Of a stretch of DNA of 64,000 nt, positions 36,340-48,348 are shown piece by piece. The stretch is from Berberis thunbergii (taxonomy: Eukaryota > Streptophyta > Magnoliopsida > Ranunculales > Berberidaceae), in NCBI GenBank assembly GCA_003290165.1, contig QNQO01000650.1, forward strand, positions 62,001 through 126,000. The letters run 5' to 3'. Made by a program: the position numbers and the translations under genes. Numbering within the stretch: position 1 is the first letter of the stretch; each line of letters starts with the position of its first letter. Under the pieces are notes generated by a model. It did no database searches. It had not been told where the DNA came from and saw only the letters and a program-made list of their open reading frames with translations.

Positions 36340-38112
36340 AGTTTTTGTAGTATAGGCCCATCTTTTGGGATGATTATTTAAATGCAATAAGCCCCCGTGA
36401 GATTTATTGTCTATTGTTAGTCATCCTTCCCTGCATCTTTTTATCACATTTTTTTTTTCTATCTACTTGGTTAGAAACTTACTGTTTTAGTCCTTATCAC
36501 CAAGGGGTGCAAAAAGTTGAAGGTAGCTTAAACTTACAAGCAACTTTTCTACTTTTGAAATAGACCTGTGAGTTTGCAAGGGATGCAAAATTGACGCAGG
36601 AAGTGCAGCATTAGATGAATACAATTCTTTTCTTCATTTACTTAAATTGAAATTGAATCAAGGAGTCTTATCAGAAGAAGATGGCTAATGGACTAACTTA
36701 ACTAGCTTCTGAAGAGAACTTATCACATTCTTGTGCATCTCGTGATGACTAATAGACTGCCTTAACTAGCTTCTGAAAAGAACTTTTCACATTCTTGTGC
36801 ATCTTGTGTCCCATGATGTCGGAAGATTTATATGTTTACGTTTGTCATTGCCATCTATAAAAACATAACTGGAACATTGTAATTTATTGAAAACCTATCA
36901 CTAAAATTAAGTTTGAAATATTCGATGACCATTGCATTGGACATCAAAGATGTCAAGACCAATGAGTAAGAAATAGACTTCAACAACCAAATTAAAGCTT
37001 GCTCAGGTGTTCATCGACTCTCAGTAATCCAAGCCTGTAGACAATGCCCAAACAGATTATAGTAGAGTTTGTCTTGGTTGAAGACAACGTAATTTTCTCA
37101 AAGATTACTGCATCACATCATGCTGGGTTGGAATACATTATATACGTGATTGATAAGTAAGAAAATGCAAATAAGAAGAAAAAAGAATCTATCCAAAGAT
37201 GGTGGTGAAAGTGTGTACTTGTTTCTAAATGTTTTTTGGTTCATTTTTAATGAAGTTAGAAGTTAAAGATGATGATATAATAAGAGTGAGAGTGAGCTCT
37301 TTTTTATGTTGTTGTTCTCTTAGTTTTGATATTTGATGAATCGTGTTTAGAGTTTAGACCCACCCCACACCTCAATCGGTCATGCAGGAAAAAAAAAAAA
37401 AAAAACTCAATTTGGAATCTGGGGTGCTAGATTTTAGATCTCCGGCCAAAGCACGGATAGTGCCATTATTATATCTGTTGTACACTCAACCTTGAAAACA
37501 CAGATATAGATGCAAGACGAAACAAAAAGGAGATCAGTTGGAGGGCAGGAAGGAGTCCTACTAGGAAGAAAGTGTTAGGACAAAAAATCATTCATATGAT
37601 TTTAGGTTCATACCCATTACAACCAATGATCCAACCTTCTTGCTTAAACCAATTTTTTCCCTCTTCATTCAATAATACAGAAACGTTACTTAGTCAATCT
37701 CCGGCCACTGCCTTTCAAAAAAAATCTCCGGCCACTATCACATGACATGGATAATGCCCAAAAACTATAAGGGAAAAGTAGCCATACCCCCAACAAATTC
37801 AATGGCTCAGATTTGAAAAATAATATTAAAAAAAAAAAAAAATTGCATCTCAATGAAATTCAACGGAAAAGAACGGCAGAGACTTCCTTCGTCTCTATAT
37901 AATTCTCCTCCTCCCTTCAACAACAGTACACACAGCTTCTCCATCTTGATCTCTCTCCCTGTCTGTTCCGTTTCCAGTTTCATATACGTACTTCTGGCTG
38001 GCCACATTTCCAGCCAAGGCCATTTGAATCCTGCTCTCCAGGATTCAGATGGCCTTGGGTTGGACATGTGGTGAGACGGATAACTTGAGCTTAATGGTAC
38101 TCTCCTTCCTCT
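36340..38112. other. 3' flank of P5CS and spacer
   Basis: An imperfect direct repeat of about 65 bp (about 36682-36745 and 36746-36808, sharing TTAACTAGCTTCTGAA and CACATTCTTGTGCATC) follows the gene. Beyond it the DNA is AT-rich. A CT-rich stretch near 37890-37980 resembles a plant leader, but no convincing coding frame follows. Confidence 0.4.
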
Positions 38113-38421
38113 CACTACACCAAATTGGCACTTTTGTAACATCTCTAAAAACAGTATCACTTTTGAGATGTTACAATCCACCAAACAATTTTAAGTCAAA
38201 ACTAAATTTAGTCTAAAAATGAAAAACAGTAACACAAAAAAAATGATACAATAAGTTGGATCATCATGAATAGTATCACTTTTATAATCATACTCTTCAT
38301 GGTGATACAATTATTGTATCATTTTGTTTGTGAAAATGTGTAAAATTGTTAAGTAAATTGTTACACTTCAAAAGTGATACTGTTTTTTGGGTTATTAGAA
38401 AAATGTCAATTTGGTGTAGTG
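38113..38421. mobile_element. Non-autonomous CACTA-type MITE
   Basis: A 309-bp element beginning CACTACACCAAATTGGCA and ending in its inverse, TGTCAATTTGGTGTAGTG. It is flanked by TCT on both sides (38110-38112 and 38422-38424), the 3-bp target duplication expected of CACTA (En/Spm) elements. Internal AGTATCACTTTT strings recur in both orientations, as subterminal repeats do. No transposase frame. Confidence 0.88.
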
Positions 38422-39030
38422 TCTCTGCTTCTGCTGGTCATATATATAGATAGATAGATAGATAGTGTTCTTAAGCTTCACAGTGACTTTGCATTGGTTG
38501 GTTTGAAATCAAGTATGCAAGTATTTCAGTAGTGAGATGAGTTTCACTGTTTGATACTACTTTCCTTTCAATAATGATGAAAAACTTGGAAACTCTTTGG
38601 TTGCATAGTAATTCTGATTAAGCTCCCTTGTTTAGCGATTTCATGATTTGGTGCCAAGCTATATATGAGGAGTCAAACACAGGTTTCCATGGCAACAAAT
38701 TATGAGATCGATAAAAATAAAAAAAATGGAGCTTAATAGGAAGTGAGTTCAGTTAATCATTGTAAAATTTGAGAAATTTCTGGGTGGCATACCTTTCCAA
38801 AAAACAAAAGAATCTATCTATAAGATTTGCTTAAAATTTTGTTTTGATTTCTTTCTCAGAGATATTTCGGTAAAATACAAAACTTCGAGAAAATTCAAAT
38901 GCAGGTGTTAACTAAAAAGAGTTGATTGCTAAAAAGAAAGCTCTTAACAAAGACAATGTGCTTGTGCATGACAAGTTTACTATTTCTTTGTTGAAAAATG
39001 TCTAAGACAGGGAATTATGCATGTTTCTTC
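38422..39030. other. Spacer right of the CACTA MITE
   Basis: A (GATA)n microsatellite (about 38447-38464) and AT-rich DNA; the right end is the 3' flank of the aldo-keto reductase gene. Nothing else seen. Confidence 0.4.
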
Positions 39031-41229
39031 TCATATTTCACCATCCCACAGATCGTGCAGGCTCTTATAGGGACTAGCTGTTTCATGAACTGTGAATTGA
39101 CCTGTTAGTAGCCGTTGCTGCAAAACACAATCCAAGACATCACAATACTGGACATATCTATATTCTTTTGTGTACATATCCAATGGAACACTAAAAATAT
39201 TTACCTGTTGGATTTCAGAGAATATCGAGAAGAGCTCGGCAGGGATGCACCAATCAAATAGACTGATATTCTCCTTAATTCTAGTTTCATTGACGCTCTT
39301 TGGGAGGATGCTATGGCCACTCTGAAGTCCCCAACGGAGTGCTACTTGTGCAGGCGTCTTGTTAAGCTTCTCAGCAATCTCTATCAGTGTTTTATCCTTC
39401 AAGATCTCACCCTTCATCCAAGAACCAGGAGACCCCAAAGGAGAATATGCCTGCAAATACACGTACAAATCAACCATTATAGACTCTGAGACTCTGAGGC
39501 AGTACTGGTCCATGTTAGAGAAAATAGTGCACTGTGTTTGGATTATAGCATACATAATAATCATAACAAAAATATTAGTAATCAGCTGTTTTTCATATAC
39601 TTTCTTCAATCATTTCTGAAACTATTGAGTTGAGGAAACTTTCACCACTCAGGTCATTATTTTACACATTTTTCAGCTCAATAATGAAGATTGTGTAATG
39701 TGATGTGTGGACACTTGAAGGAAAAGTGACTAGTAACTTAATCCAACCTCAGTCATGTGTTTTCTGTCCCCTAAATGCCATCTGGATCTGAGGATCACCT
39801 TGGTTAATTCTCTTTACATGTGTTAGTGTGGTTATTCTCACATGGTAATTCCTAACAAGATGTGATAAGCATGCTAGCAACTGACCTAGGTGGCTAAGTA
39901 TTAACGAACCTAACATCACAGCCATTTCGCGTAATTGTCTAGTAAGTTACCGTGAGATGAACACCAGTAGATTTGCAGAAGTTATGTAGGGCAGGTTGCT
40001 GCCAAACAGGGTGACATTCGACTTGGTTGACAGCAGGGGGCACTTTTGCAAAGGCAAGAAGGTCCTGCAGTTTTTTTGTTGAGAAGTTGCTGACACCGAT
40101 TGCTCGGGCCTGCCCTGATGCATACAAGCCTTCCATCGCAATCCATGTATCTTGAAGGCACATGGGAAGCATGTTTTCTGGCTCGAATCCACGAGACCCG
40201 GGCTTTGTTCTAAATGGCCAATGTATCTGTCGAAAATTATCTTCAACAGTAAGTAAATATGCCTGCCATTACTATCAATAGTACCAGTGCTGCAACTGTA
40301 CAAGAATTAGTGCCAAAACTATGCAAAGTTTCAAACACAAATATGAATTTATGTCTATGTAATAGAAATGGTATTAGGGTGGACATACCAGATAGAGATC
40401 AACGTAGTCAAGTCGTAGGTCCTCCAAAGTCTTGCTCAGTGCCTTGGAGACATCCTCAGGTGCATGGTCGCTACACCTGCAGACACAACATTTATGAGTT
40501 TGATAACCAATGACAATAGAGATTCAAATGGAATAAGATTAAGATAATTACCATAGCTTGGATGTTATCCAAAGGTCACTACGCTTCACAACACCTGTTG
40601 AGAATAGTTCCTTTAAAGCACTACCAACCTGAACCGTAAACAAAGTTGCATAAGAAATGTGAATAAGACACTTTTAGATACACTATTTGGTATTGCAACA
40701 TGGACATGGGATATCAAACCTCTTTTTGGTTTCAATTCTTCTTGAAGAGAAAGCAATCTAATCGATTGTACAATGAAGACTGATCATGGGGATAAAAATA
40801 GCCTATCCTATGTGCATGGTCATATATTCGGGCAGTGAAGTGATTTGGCAGACATCAACAATAACAGAAGTAACTGATTTGGTAGACACTAATATTAACA
40901 TGTAAGAAACTGAGGACGCAAAATCTATCTTACCTCTTTCTCATTAGCATAAACTTTAGCACAGTCGATGTGCCTATAACCAGCCTATGAAAACATTGGA
41001 AATCAAAACCCATCAATGATCAAAATACATCACAAGAAATTAAGTCAATCAAGAATAATGTGCTGAAGTAAAAAAGAAGAAAACCAACCCTAACAGCAGC
41101 CTTGATAGCTTCACCAACAACACCTGGTTCTGCTTTCCATGTCCCTAATCCAACAGATGGCATCTTTGCTCCGGTATTGAGTTCGAAATACAAAGGTCCG
41201 AACTCTGATTTTTTGTCTCCATCAGCCAT
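39031..41229 (-). CDS. NADPH-dependent aldo-keto reductase, AKR4C type
   Basis: Seven exons give 321 residues: 41089-41229, 40934-40984, 40552-40628, 40389-40476, 39951-40226, 39205-39450 and 39031-39117. The start is [20 protein letters not shown]. The catalytic tetrad is visible: Asp54 and Tyr59 in [11 protein letters not shown], Lys88 in ITSKLW and His121 in LIHWPF. Other landmarks are the AKR signatures [39 protein letters not shown] and the cofactor-binding [15 protein letters not shown]; the C-terminal loop ends [10 protein letters not shown]. Plant AKR4C enzymes reduce reactive aldehydes and ketones (methylglyoxal, lipid-derived carbonyls, some sugars) with NADPH, mostly in the cytosol or chloroplast. 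No transit peptide is evident, so cytosolic is likely. All introns are GT-AG, the length is normal and no break is seen. An untranslated first exon upstream of 41229 is possible. Confidence 0.93.
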
Positions 41230-42419
41230 CTTCTGAACAGAATCACAAACGATCAAGAACATATAGCCATAAACTCCATATAACCACATCCAGCATTTTC
41301 AGTTGATCAACATGAAAAAATGGCACATTGATCTAACAGAGAGAAACAAGAAAGAAAACAAGCATTACCTTTTCTTAACACTGACGAGCTGAACACACTG
41401 CTTTGCTCTCTACTTCAGAGGAGAGTTTACACTTCTTCACACAGAGGAATCAAAGAGTGAAAGACTATCAGTTTTTAGCAACAGAATGGATTGACAATTT
41501 CTTTTTCAATTGGGTGGTCAAGTCCATGAGATTTTCACTCCCAACAATCCGGGAGAGAATCCTGTAATCAATGAATGACTTGGTGCCATGATCTTATTCC
41601 TGTACCAAATATTTTGGATCCCCAATTATTATCATTAAAATTCTCCACTCCCAGTCTCCCACACCAAGCACCACCTTGGCTCAAAAATACCTTCTTAAAA
41701 TGCCCCACTTACAGGCTATACTTAAACTCGTCACATTCAATTTAACATCAAACATGCTGGTATTCTAATTAGTGTACACTCTTCAACCTCGTTCTTCTAT
41801 TAGAATTCGTAACAAGTATGTGTTATAGGCTATAGGTTATCAGTCTCAACTATGAATCGCTATCAAGCATATGTAGGTATTGATTGTTATGATGATTTAA
41901 AGGTGATTCTTAAACCTTTAGAAAGAGTGCACTAAAATAGGTGTTACAGTTCATGAAATCGATGGCGTGTAGTCTATGTTTCTCTGTATATGATGTTCCC
42001 AATGCAATTTCCCAAGATTGACCCTTCCCAATCACTCAAATTGACTTCATGCAATAACTATAACCATTTGATGTTGTATCATTTTTTCGGAGCAGCTAGA
42101 AACAGAACAATTGCCAGAACTATGATACTCCCAGAGACTGTGACCACTGTTGACCTGATTATTGATCAACTTGAACTAGTAAGCAAAAACAGGTATGGAA
42201 TAAACAACATTCACATTTCACCATGAACCAACAACACACAGGTTTTCACTATAACCTTTAAGAAATGTGCATTGAACTCTTTGAAAATAACTTAGTATAA
42301 CTACCAATGTCTTACATAGTCTGATAACTAACCAAATCCTACATAGTCCGATAATCTTGAAAGAAAAGACAAAATGTAAAGCATAGAAGCACCAACAAAA
42401 TTGCTTGATTAGAGATAGA
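41230..42419. other. Spacer between the aldo-keto reductase and MAM33 genes
   Basis: Left part is the promoter and leader side of the aldo-keto reductase; right part is the 3' flank of MAM33. No other gene recognised. Confidence 0.4.
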
Positions 42420-44431
42420 CTATTTCTCAACGAACTTCTTCAAGTTCTTCAACCAAAGCAAATACTCCCTGCTGTCTTTGTTAATCATGTACTCATGCAA
42501 GAAGTTAGTTGTGCTTGGTTTAATCCCTCGGATCTCCAAATACTTATGGAAAGCCTTCTGAAGATTTTCATCCAAACTCCTATAAAAAAAGAATAAATGA
42601 AGTCCCCATGAGCAAAGAAGGATTTGGAGAACAAACAACTGAAAAAATAAACAATTCTTTTGTTAGAAGTTGTTATAGCTTACGAAAAGTCAGGTCCTTC
42701 ATAGGGTATCTGGTCTTCAGAAGTATCTGACTTCTTAACTGAGAAACTTTCAATTGCAACCTCATCTGGGTAAGCTGTGACACCGAATTCCAATTCTAGT
42801 TCATCTCCTTTTGTAATATTTATGACGAGAGGGATGCTGGACTGGCTGCCATTATTATCCTCATCAGCATCCTCATCATCTTCACCAGTAACAAGATCGG
42901 GCATGTGAACTTCAACTTTAATGACTTCGCCCTCGTATTCTCTCTTTAATAGTATGGTCTGTTCGCCAGGGTTATCTTGAATCTCAAAAGGGAACGCATC
43001 AGGAGTTGCTTCTACCTATTGAAAATAAAAATAGGACCTTTAAAATCTGAAATGCTAAATGTTCTCATATGTTTTAATATATGCAATAAAAGAAACTTTG
43101 CAAATTTAAGTGGTGGTAAGGGTGAGAATCATGGTATAATAAACATAACTACCACAATCATCAAAAGCGAGCACAGCCGTCCGACTTCTATACAATTCCC
43201 AAAAAGTGCAAAATGCCTTCATTCATTACATCAAGAAATTAATGAGTTAAAAAGTGTGGATTGAAATACATATGTCACATGCATATTTTGCCCAAAAGAA
43301 GAAATCAAGAAGTATAATTAGTGATGAAGAATATACATCCAATCTCTAAGAGTGTCTCCAACCATACTCTGAAACTCAACCTCATTGTACTCTATTTAGG
43401 GGTCCACTCTGAGTTAAGAAGAGTTGTTTTGATTACATAATGCTCGACACTCCTGATCACATACGTCTTTTTAGCGTGTGTAGCTCTAGCCAAGTAATGA
43501 CCAAGCATACTCTGTTTTGGTCACAAGACTAGGGCAAGTATGGGAAAGCTTCAAATCAAATGGGTTTTCCAATGGACAAACTCAATATTGTTGTTTGTTA
43601 TTTGAGCGAAGAAGCGACTAAGAGAAAAAGAGTCTTGCATGGGTTAACAGCTAGCAATAAGATTAAAAGAAAAACAATACTCCAATGAGATGAAGAGTGA
43701 GAGCAGTGTTGGATATATATGTAGTAATTCTTAGGCCATGTGAACTGACAGCCTCAAGCAACTCAAAGCTCAAAACTTGCCCAGATATGTTCTTAGGCAA
43801 TGTGGAATCTAAAGCTCACAGCTTGAAACTTGCCCATAGGTGATACTCTCTGTAAGACACCTTTCATATGTATATATGGTATATGAAGTATCACTAGAAC
43901 CTATTACCGCCACCAATACAATAAGAGGAGTTTGATGGATTGCCTTTGCACATAACTTTAGCACAAAAACAAACATAGTATAGCATAGCAAGACAGAATA
44001 AAAATTTCATCCTTTTTCTTTCTGTCGTTCTTTAAACACTAAACACCTGAGAGAAGTAAGAATTGAAGCATAAAAACCATAACTTAATTAGTAGAGAGAG
44101 AGGATAGAAAATAAAAATAAAAAGAAGGAATGGGAGTAACAAACCCGGTCGAGATCATCGGTTTCCTGAGCACATTTGATCTCCGATTCGATGACTCGGA
44201 CGAGTGTGTGATCAGTAGTGGGTTTCTTAGTAGCAATAGAAGAAGTGGAGAAGTGATAATGGGAAGAAGAGGTAAAGGCGGCCCTTGAATTCGAGTGTTG
44301 TTGTTTACGATGGCGGCGATAGCAGATAAATGGCTTCTCTGTGTGACTCCAAAGCCCCCTCCACGTTTCGCAATAGCTGCTTTCAGAGACGAAGAAGCTC
44401 TCCGAACAAGTATGGTAGAGAAGAAGCCCAT
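42420..44431 (-). CDS. MAM33/p32-family mitochondrial matrix protein, apparent frameshift in exon 1
   Basis: Three exons: 44145-44431, 42684-43015 and 42420-42579. The start MGFFSTILVRRASSSLKAAI is a textbook mitochondrial presequence. The mature part has FSTSSIATKKPTTDHTLV, RVIESEIKCAQ, FPFEIQDNPGEQTILLKREY, KVEVHMPDLV, an acidic DDEDADEDN patch and the end SREYLLWLKNLKKFVEK. MAM33/p32 proteins form an acidic ring-shaped trimer in the mitochondrial matrix. The presequence and the FSTSS stretch are in different frames of exon 1: the summed exons (779 nt) are one base short of a multiple of three, consistent with loss of one base near 44290. An alternative is an 83-nt intron (GTAAAC to CTAAG, phase 0) inside exon 1, which would restore frame but remove the FSTSS part that I remember homologues keeping. 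So: a sequencing or assembly error, a real mutation, or a small intron. Confidence 0.75.
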
Positions 44432-44965
44432 TTTGATTTTTGCAGAGAGAGAGAGGAGGCAGAGGAATCAAAGAATTAGGTCTCAGTAGCAGAGCAGGAT
44501 TTAGTTTTAGCCTTCCTTATAGGGTTTAGGGTTTTAGTTGTATGACTGATATCCTCGGGTCGGGTCGAGTCGGCTACAACAGGTTTTAGGTTAAGCTTTT
44601 ATTAGGTGTCTCATCAGTAGTGACTTTAACTAGTTTTTCATCAATTCACTAGAACTTCTTGTGACAGTAGTTCTAGTGAAAGTGAGGGAGCTGATTTCAG
44701 TCAGCTTTCGATAGGACTTTGAGGATCTCACACTTGAAATGTGTGATCCTTTCTTGGTGATCTTTGTCATGGTGGTGAGTGATCATCACATAATCAGAAT
44801 CTACGATAATGAACTCATAGAATTCCTGTGATTTTGTACTATCTGCTTCTTCAAACTGCTGTTGTTGAGGAAACATATTATTGGTGACTTACATAGGGCT
44901 CTGAACGGTTGACCAACATACCTTACAAGCTTACCAACGCTATCAACGGTTAACCAATAGTCTAA

Positions 44966-45107
44966 TCAAGTCTAGTCTAATCAATTCTAATTTTTCACCA
45001 GGATCAATTCTAGTCTAATCAATCCAGGATCAATTATAATCTAATCAATTCTAGTTTCTCACCAGGATCAATTCTAGTCTAATCAATTCTAATTTTTCAC
45101 CAGGATC
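44966..45107. repeat. Short direct repeats (CTAGTCTAATCAATTCTA)
   Basis: The strings TCTAGTCTAATCAATT and TTTYTCACCAGGATCAAT alternate three to four times with small changes. Confidence 0.75.
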
Positions 45108-45339
45108 TGTACCATTTGTTCTTATTTACAAAATTACGTACAAAGCCATGAAAACTCAACTGAGTCCAAAGGCTTTGCTCAAGTCTGAAAAATGATACAC
45201 AATCTTGTTACAGGCTAATAAAGATAAGACTAGTGTTATTGTCCCAAAGACAATCCACTGTAACCAAGTCACTTTGCCAATAACCTAGCAAGTTCATTCC
45301 CAACCTAGAAGACTTTCTCCTAGTCGTTTCAATTAGATC

Positions 45340-46284
45340 ATCACTTTAGAAGATGGAACTGTTGAATTACAGTTCTATGAATCTCAACGCACTAGATTAC
45401 AGCCCCAAGATTTTCAATATGGACATAGATCTGAATCATCATTCAGAATTGCTCCTTCACATATCCCTAGAACGCCTACACCCGACGTTCTACCTCATCT
45501 GGATCCTGCTCATCTAAGATTCAATCCCCAACATCCCAAGATACCACAACCTGTGCACAATCTTGACACTTAAAATGAGAGATCTCCCACTCGTTCGGAA
45601 ATGGAAGATTATTCTCAATTGAATGTTATTTCTAAGGAATTCATTATTGATAAAGAATAAATTAAGATTGAATTTACAAAAGATTACAATTCTGATAAAC
45701 ATAAAATATTTTATGCTCAAACTTCTCTTGATCAAAGAGATAATTTGGGGGAAATATTTTATCAATTTTGTGAGGATATTAAGGAAAACATGACATTTTT
45801 AGAATGGTATTTTTCTATCTGTCTTCCAAAAATCAATGTTGTCAGAATTGCTTCTAAACCTTGGCATCTACAGACCAACAACTCTGTTGTTGAATCAGTT
45901 TTGTCACCTTTAGAAAAAATTAAAATCCAAGCTCAAGGATGTTCTATAGTTGTCTCTCCCCTGAAAACCCCTATGTCTCACACTAAGGCAAAAGGCATTT
46001 CCAAAATCATTGAGCAAAACAATTATACAAATGTTTTGTTACATGAAATTGGAAATATAAACTGGTTGAAGAATCAGAAATGCCTCCTTCAACTCTACTC
46101 CCAAGCCAGTGACATTCTTCACTCCTTTCTCAGTGGAACAAGATGTCTTATCCACGCCATCTCATGGATGAGATTAACAAAAGGCTTACAGATTAAACAT
46201 AAGCCTCCATCCTTTACAAAACAGATTAACACTCTGTCAAATCCTGATGAGTTAGATGACTCAGATCATTCTCAAGATTTTTGA
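45340..46284 (+). mobile_element. Decayed retroelement or pararetrovirus-like polyprotein fragment
   Basis: A 179-codon frame (45745-46284) and the open stretch before it (from about 45340) read as one Gln/Asn/Pro-rich protein broken by in-frame stops, for example near 45540 and 45658. Visible features are a Trp-containing stretch (TFLEWYFSICLPK) and a tail with SKIIEQNNYTNVLLHEIG. From memory these resemble the N-terminal, movement-protein-side region of polyproteins of endogenous pararetroviruses and related plant retroelements. No protease, reverse transcriptase or RNase H is seen and no terminal repeats were found, so it is an inactive relic. The family call is tentative. Confidence 0.4.
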
Positions 46285-46794
46285 GAAAAGATTGATTTTG
46301 AAATTTCATAAATCTATTTGTAAGGGACTTCAGGGATGGACCATTTTTGTAAATTTTGTTCAACTTCTAGAATTCTACATTTCATTCTATTTTGTAAATC
46401 TAGATTTATTTGCCTAGAACTAGAAGCTCGGGTAAATTTTGAAAGCAAAGACATGCTGTAAAATTCTTGGAAGGTTGGAGAGTTTGGAACATTGTACTCG
46501 GACCACCTACAGCTGGAACACCAATATGGGACCAACCAAATAATGCTCATGATGGTTGTAGTGATCAAGCTTATGAAACCCAAGTCAACGATCATTTGGC
46601 TTTTACAAATGACCTAATCAACAGTATATTAGTGGTAGTTTTATTGATTCTTATACTTTTTTTTTAATATTTTGGATGGTATGTGAGATGTAAATGAATT
46701 TGTTCAAAGATGTAAATGATTTTGAGATGTAAATGAATTTGTTCAGAGATGTAAATGACTTTGGATGGTATATAATCTGTTTTGCTTATAGTTA

Positions 46795-47155
46795 TCTGAA
46801 TTGCTTCAAGAAAATTGCTTCTGAATTGCTAGTTATCGGAATTGCTTCTGAATTATCTGAATTGCTAGTTACTTGAATTGTTGAATTGCTTCTGATCAGC
46901 ATATCTGAATTGGTGAATTGCTTTGTAGCTGAATTGCTTCTGAATTGGAATTTGCAGTAAATGAATTGCTGATCTCTGGAGTAAATGAATATGCAGATCT
47001 GAATTGTTGATCTGAATATGCTGATCTGAATTGCTGAATATGCTGATCTGAATTGCAATTCATTTGCATTAAATGAATTGCTGATCTGCAGTAAATGAAT
47101 TTTCAGTAATTTGCAATAAATGAATATGCTGATTTGGAATTCATTTTGCTTCAAA
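46795..47155. repeat. GAATTGCT/TGATCTGAAT-rich degenerate satellite
   Basis: GAATTGCT, GAATATGC, CTGATCTGAAT and AAATGAAT units recur throughout in irregular order. A preceding block (46680-46760) repeats GATGTAAATGA. Confidence 0.75.
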
Positions 47156-47469
47156 TATGCTTATCTGAATTCGCAGTAAGCAGTAAGCTAGTTAGACTGA
47201 ATTACTAAGTCAGAAAAATTGATATAAAGTCATTACAACTTGAATACAACAACCTGAACTACAAACATATCTCAAACAAATACATCTCAAAAAGACTGTC
47301 AAACCTTGTACACAACACCATTATCATACAAAACATACAAAATACATCTTCCAGGTCATAACACATCTCAAACAAACAAACACAGTGTTTTGAATATAAA
47401 AACTGACATTCAAAACACATCTCAAAACCATCAAAACAAACACATCACAAACAAACAAACCTGGTCATA

Positions 47470-47545
47470 AAGACCATTTATTCCACAGTTGAATATAAAG
47501 ACATTTCTTCCACAGTTGAATATAAAGACCATTTCTTCCACAGAG
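47470..47545. repeat. 31-bp tandem repeat
   Basis: AGACCATTTATTCCACAGTTGAATATAA-type units occur in about 2.5 copies. Confidence 0.7.
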
Positions 47546-48045
47546 CCACATACCATTTCTGCCTTCCTACCTGATCATCTTCAAATGTATGTATAGTCCA
47601 TTGTGTTGGTTGAACCTGGGGGCTGCAAAAATTAATAATAAATATTAAACAATAAATAATATGATGCATACAAAACACATATCAAACAAGCAAACCCTAC
47701 AAAGGACAAACATACAAAACACACATTACAAAATATGTACCTGTGACACTAACGAGTACAAAAGATCAATTCTTCCAGGTTGTAAATAGTCTGACCCCGT
47801 ATTATCATCATTAACGACGAAAAACACATAAATCATAAGTAGGCAAGCATACTCACTGATTCCATACCTTGTAAATATAACAAACAAACCTGTGTATTGC
47901 TTTAAAGAGACATCACATTGTTTTCTCGAGGCATAACATAAGGCATACACTGTAAACCCTACAAAATACATTTGTAAAAATATAAGTCACTAATCACTAT
48001 TTTTGACTTAAGAAAATATACATTGCAAAACATACCAGATTAGTT

Positions 48046-48348
48046 TCAATGGTTTGATCCTTTTGCCTGTTTTTTTTTCTTTTGTATCATTTTACATATA
48101 TTTTCAACGATGGATTTCATCCTTGAATTAGACCGTCGTCCTTTGCTACGAATCGCTAATGGACTATGAATTTGGATGGCAGAACTAGCAGTAGTGGTGG
48201 CCACTTCCAAATACCCCTGTGAATCAACATGCTCATCACCATGACTCCTTGTAAGTTGCATCATCTTCAAAGTAATCCATTCTTGAACTTGGCATGTCTT
48301 CTTTTCATCCTCAGCGGCGAAGGCATTGCACATCTTTTCAAACCGCAC
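48046..48348 (-). pseudogene. FAR1-related / MULE-derived C-terminal fragment
   Basis: One hundred codons with a stop. The first third (FEKMCNAFAAEDEKKTCQV) resembles the C-terminal part of FAR1/FHY3-related proteins, and SKGRRSNSRMKSIVE followed by a KKKK-rich end resembles their basic tail. The DNA-binding and transposase-like MULE domains are not found on the 5' side (48350-49400). It could be the last exon of a decayed FAR1-like gene or of a Mutator-like transposase. Similarity was judged by eye. Confidence 0.4.
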
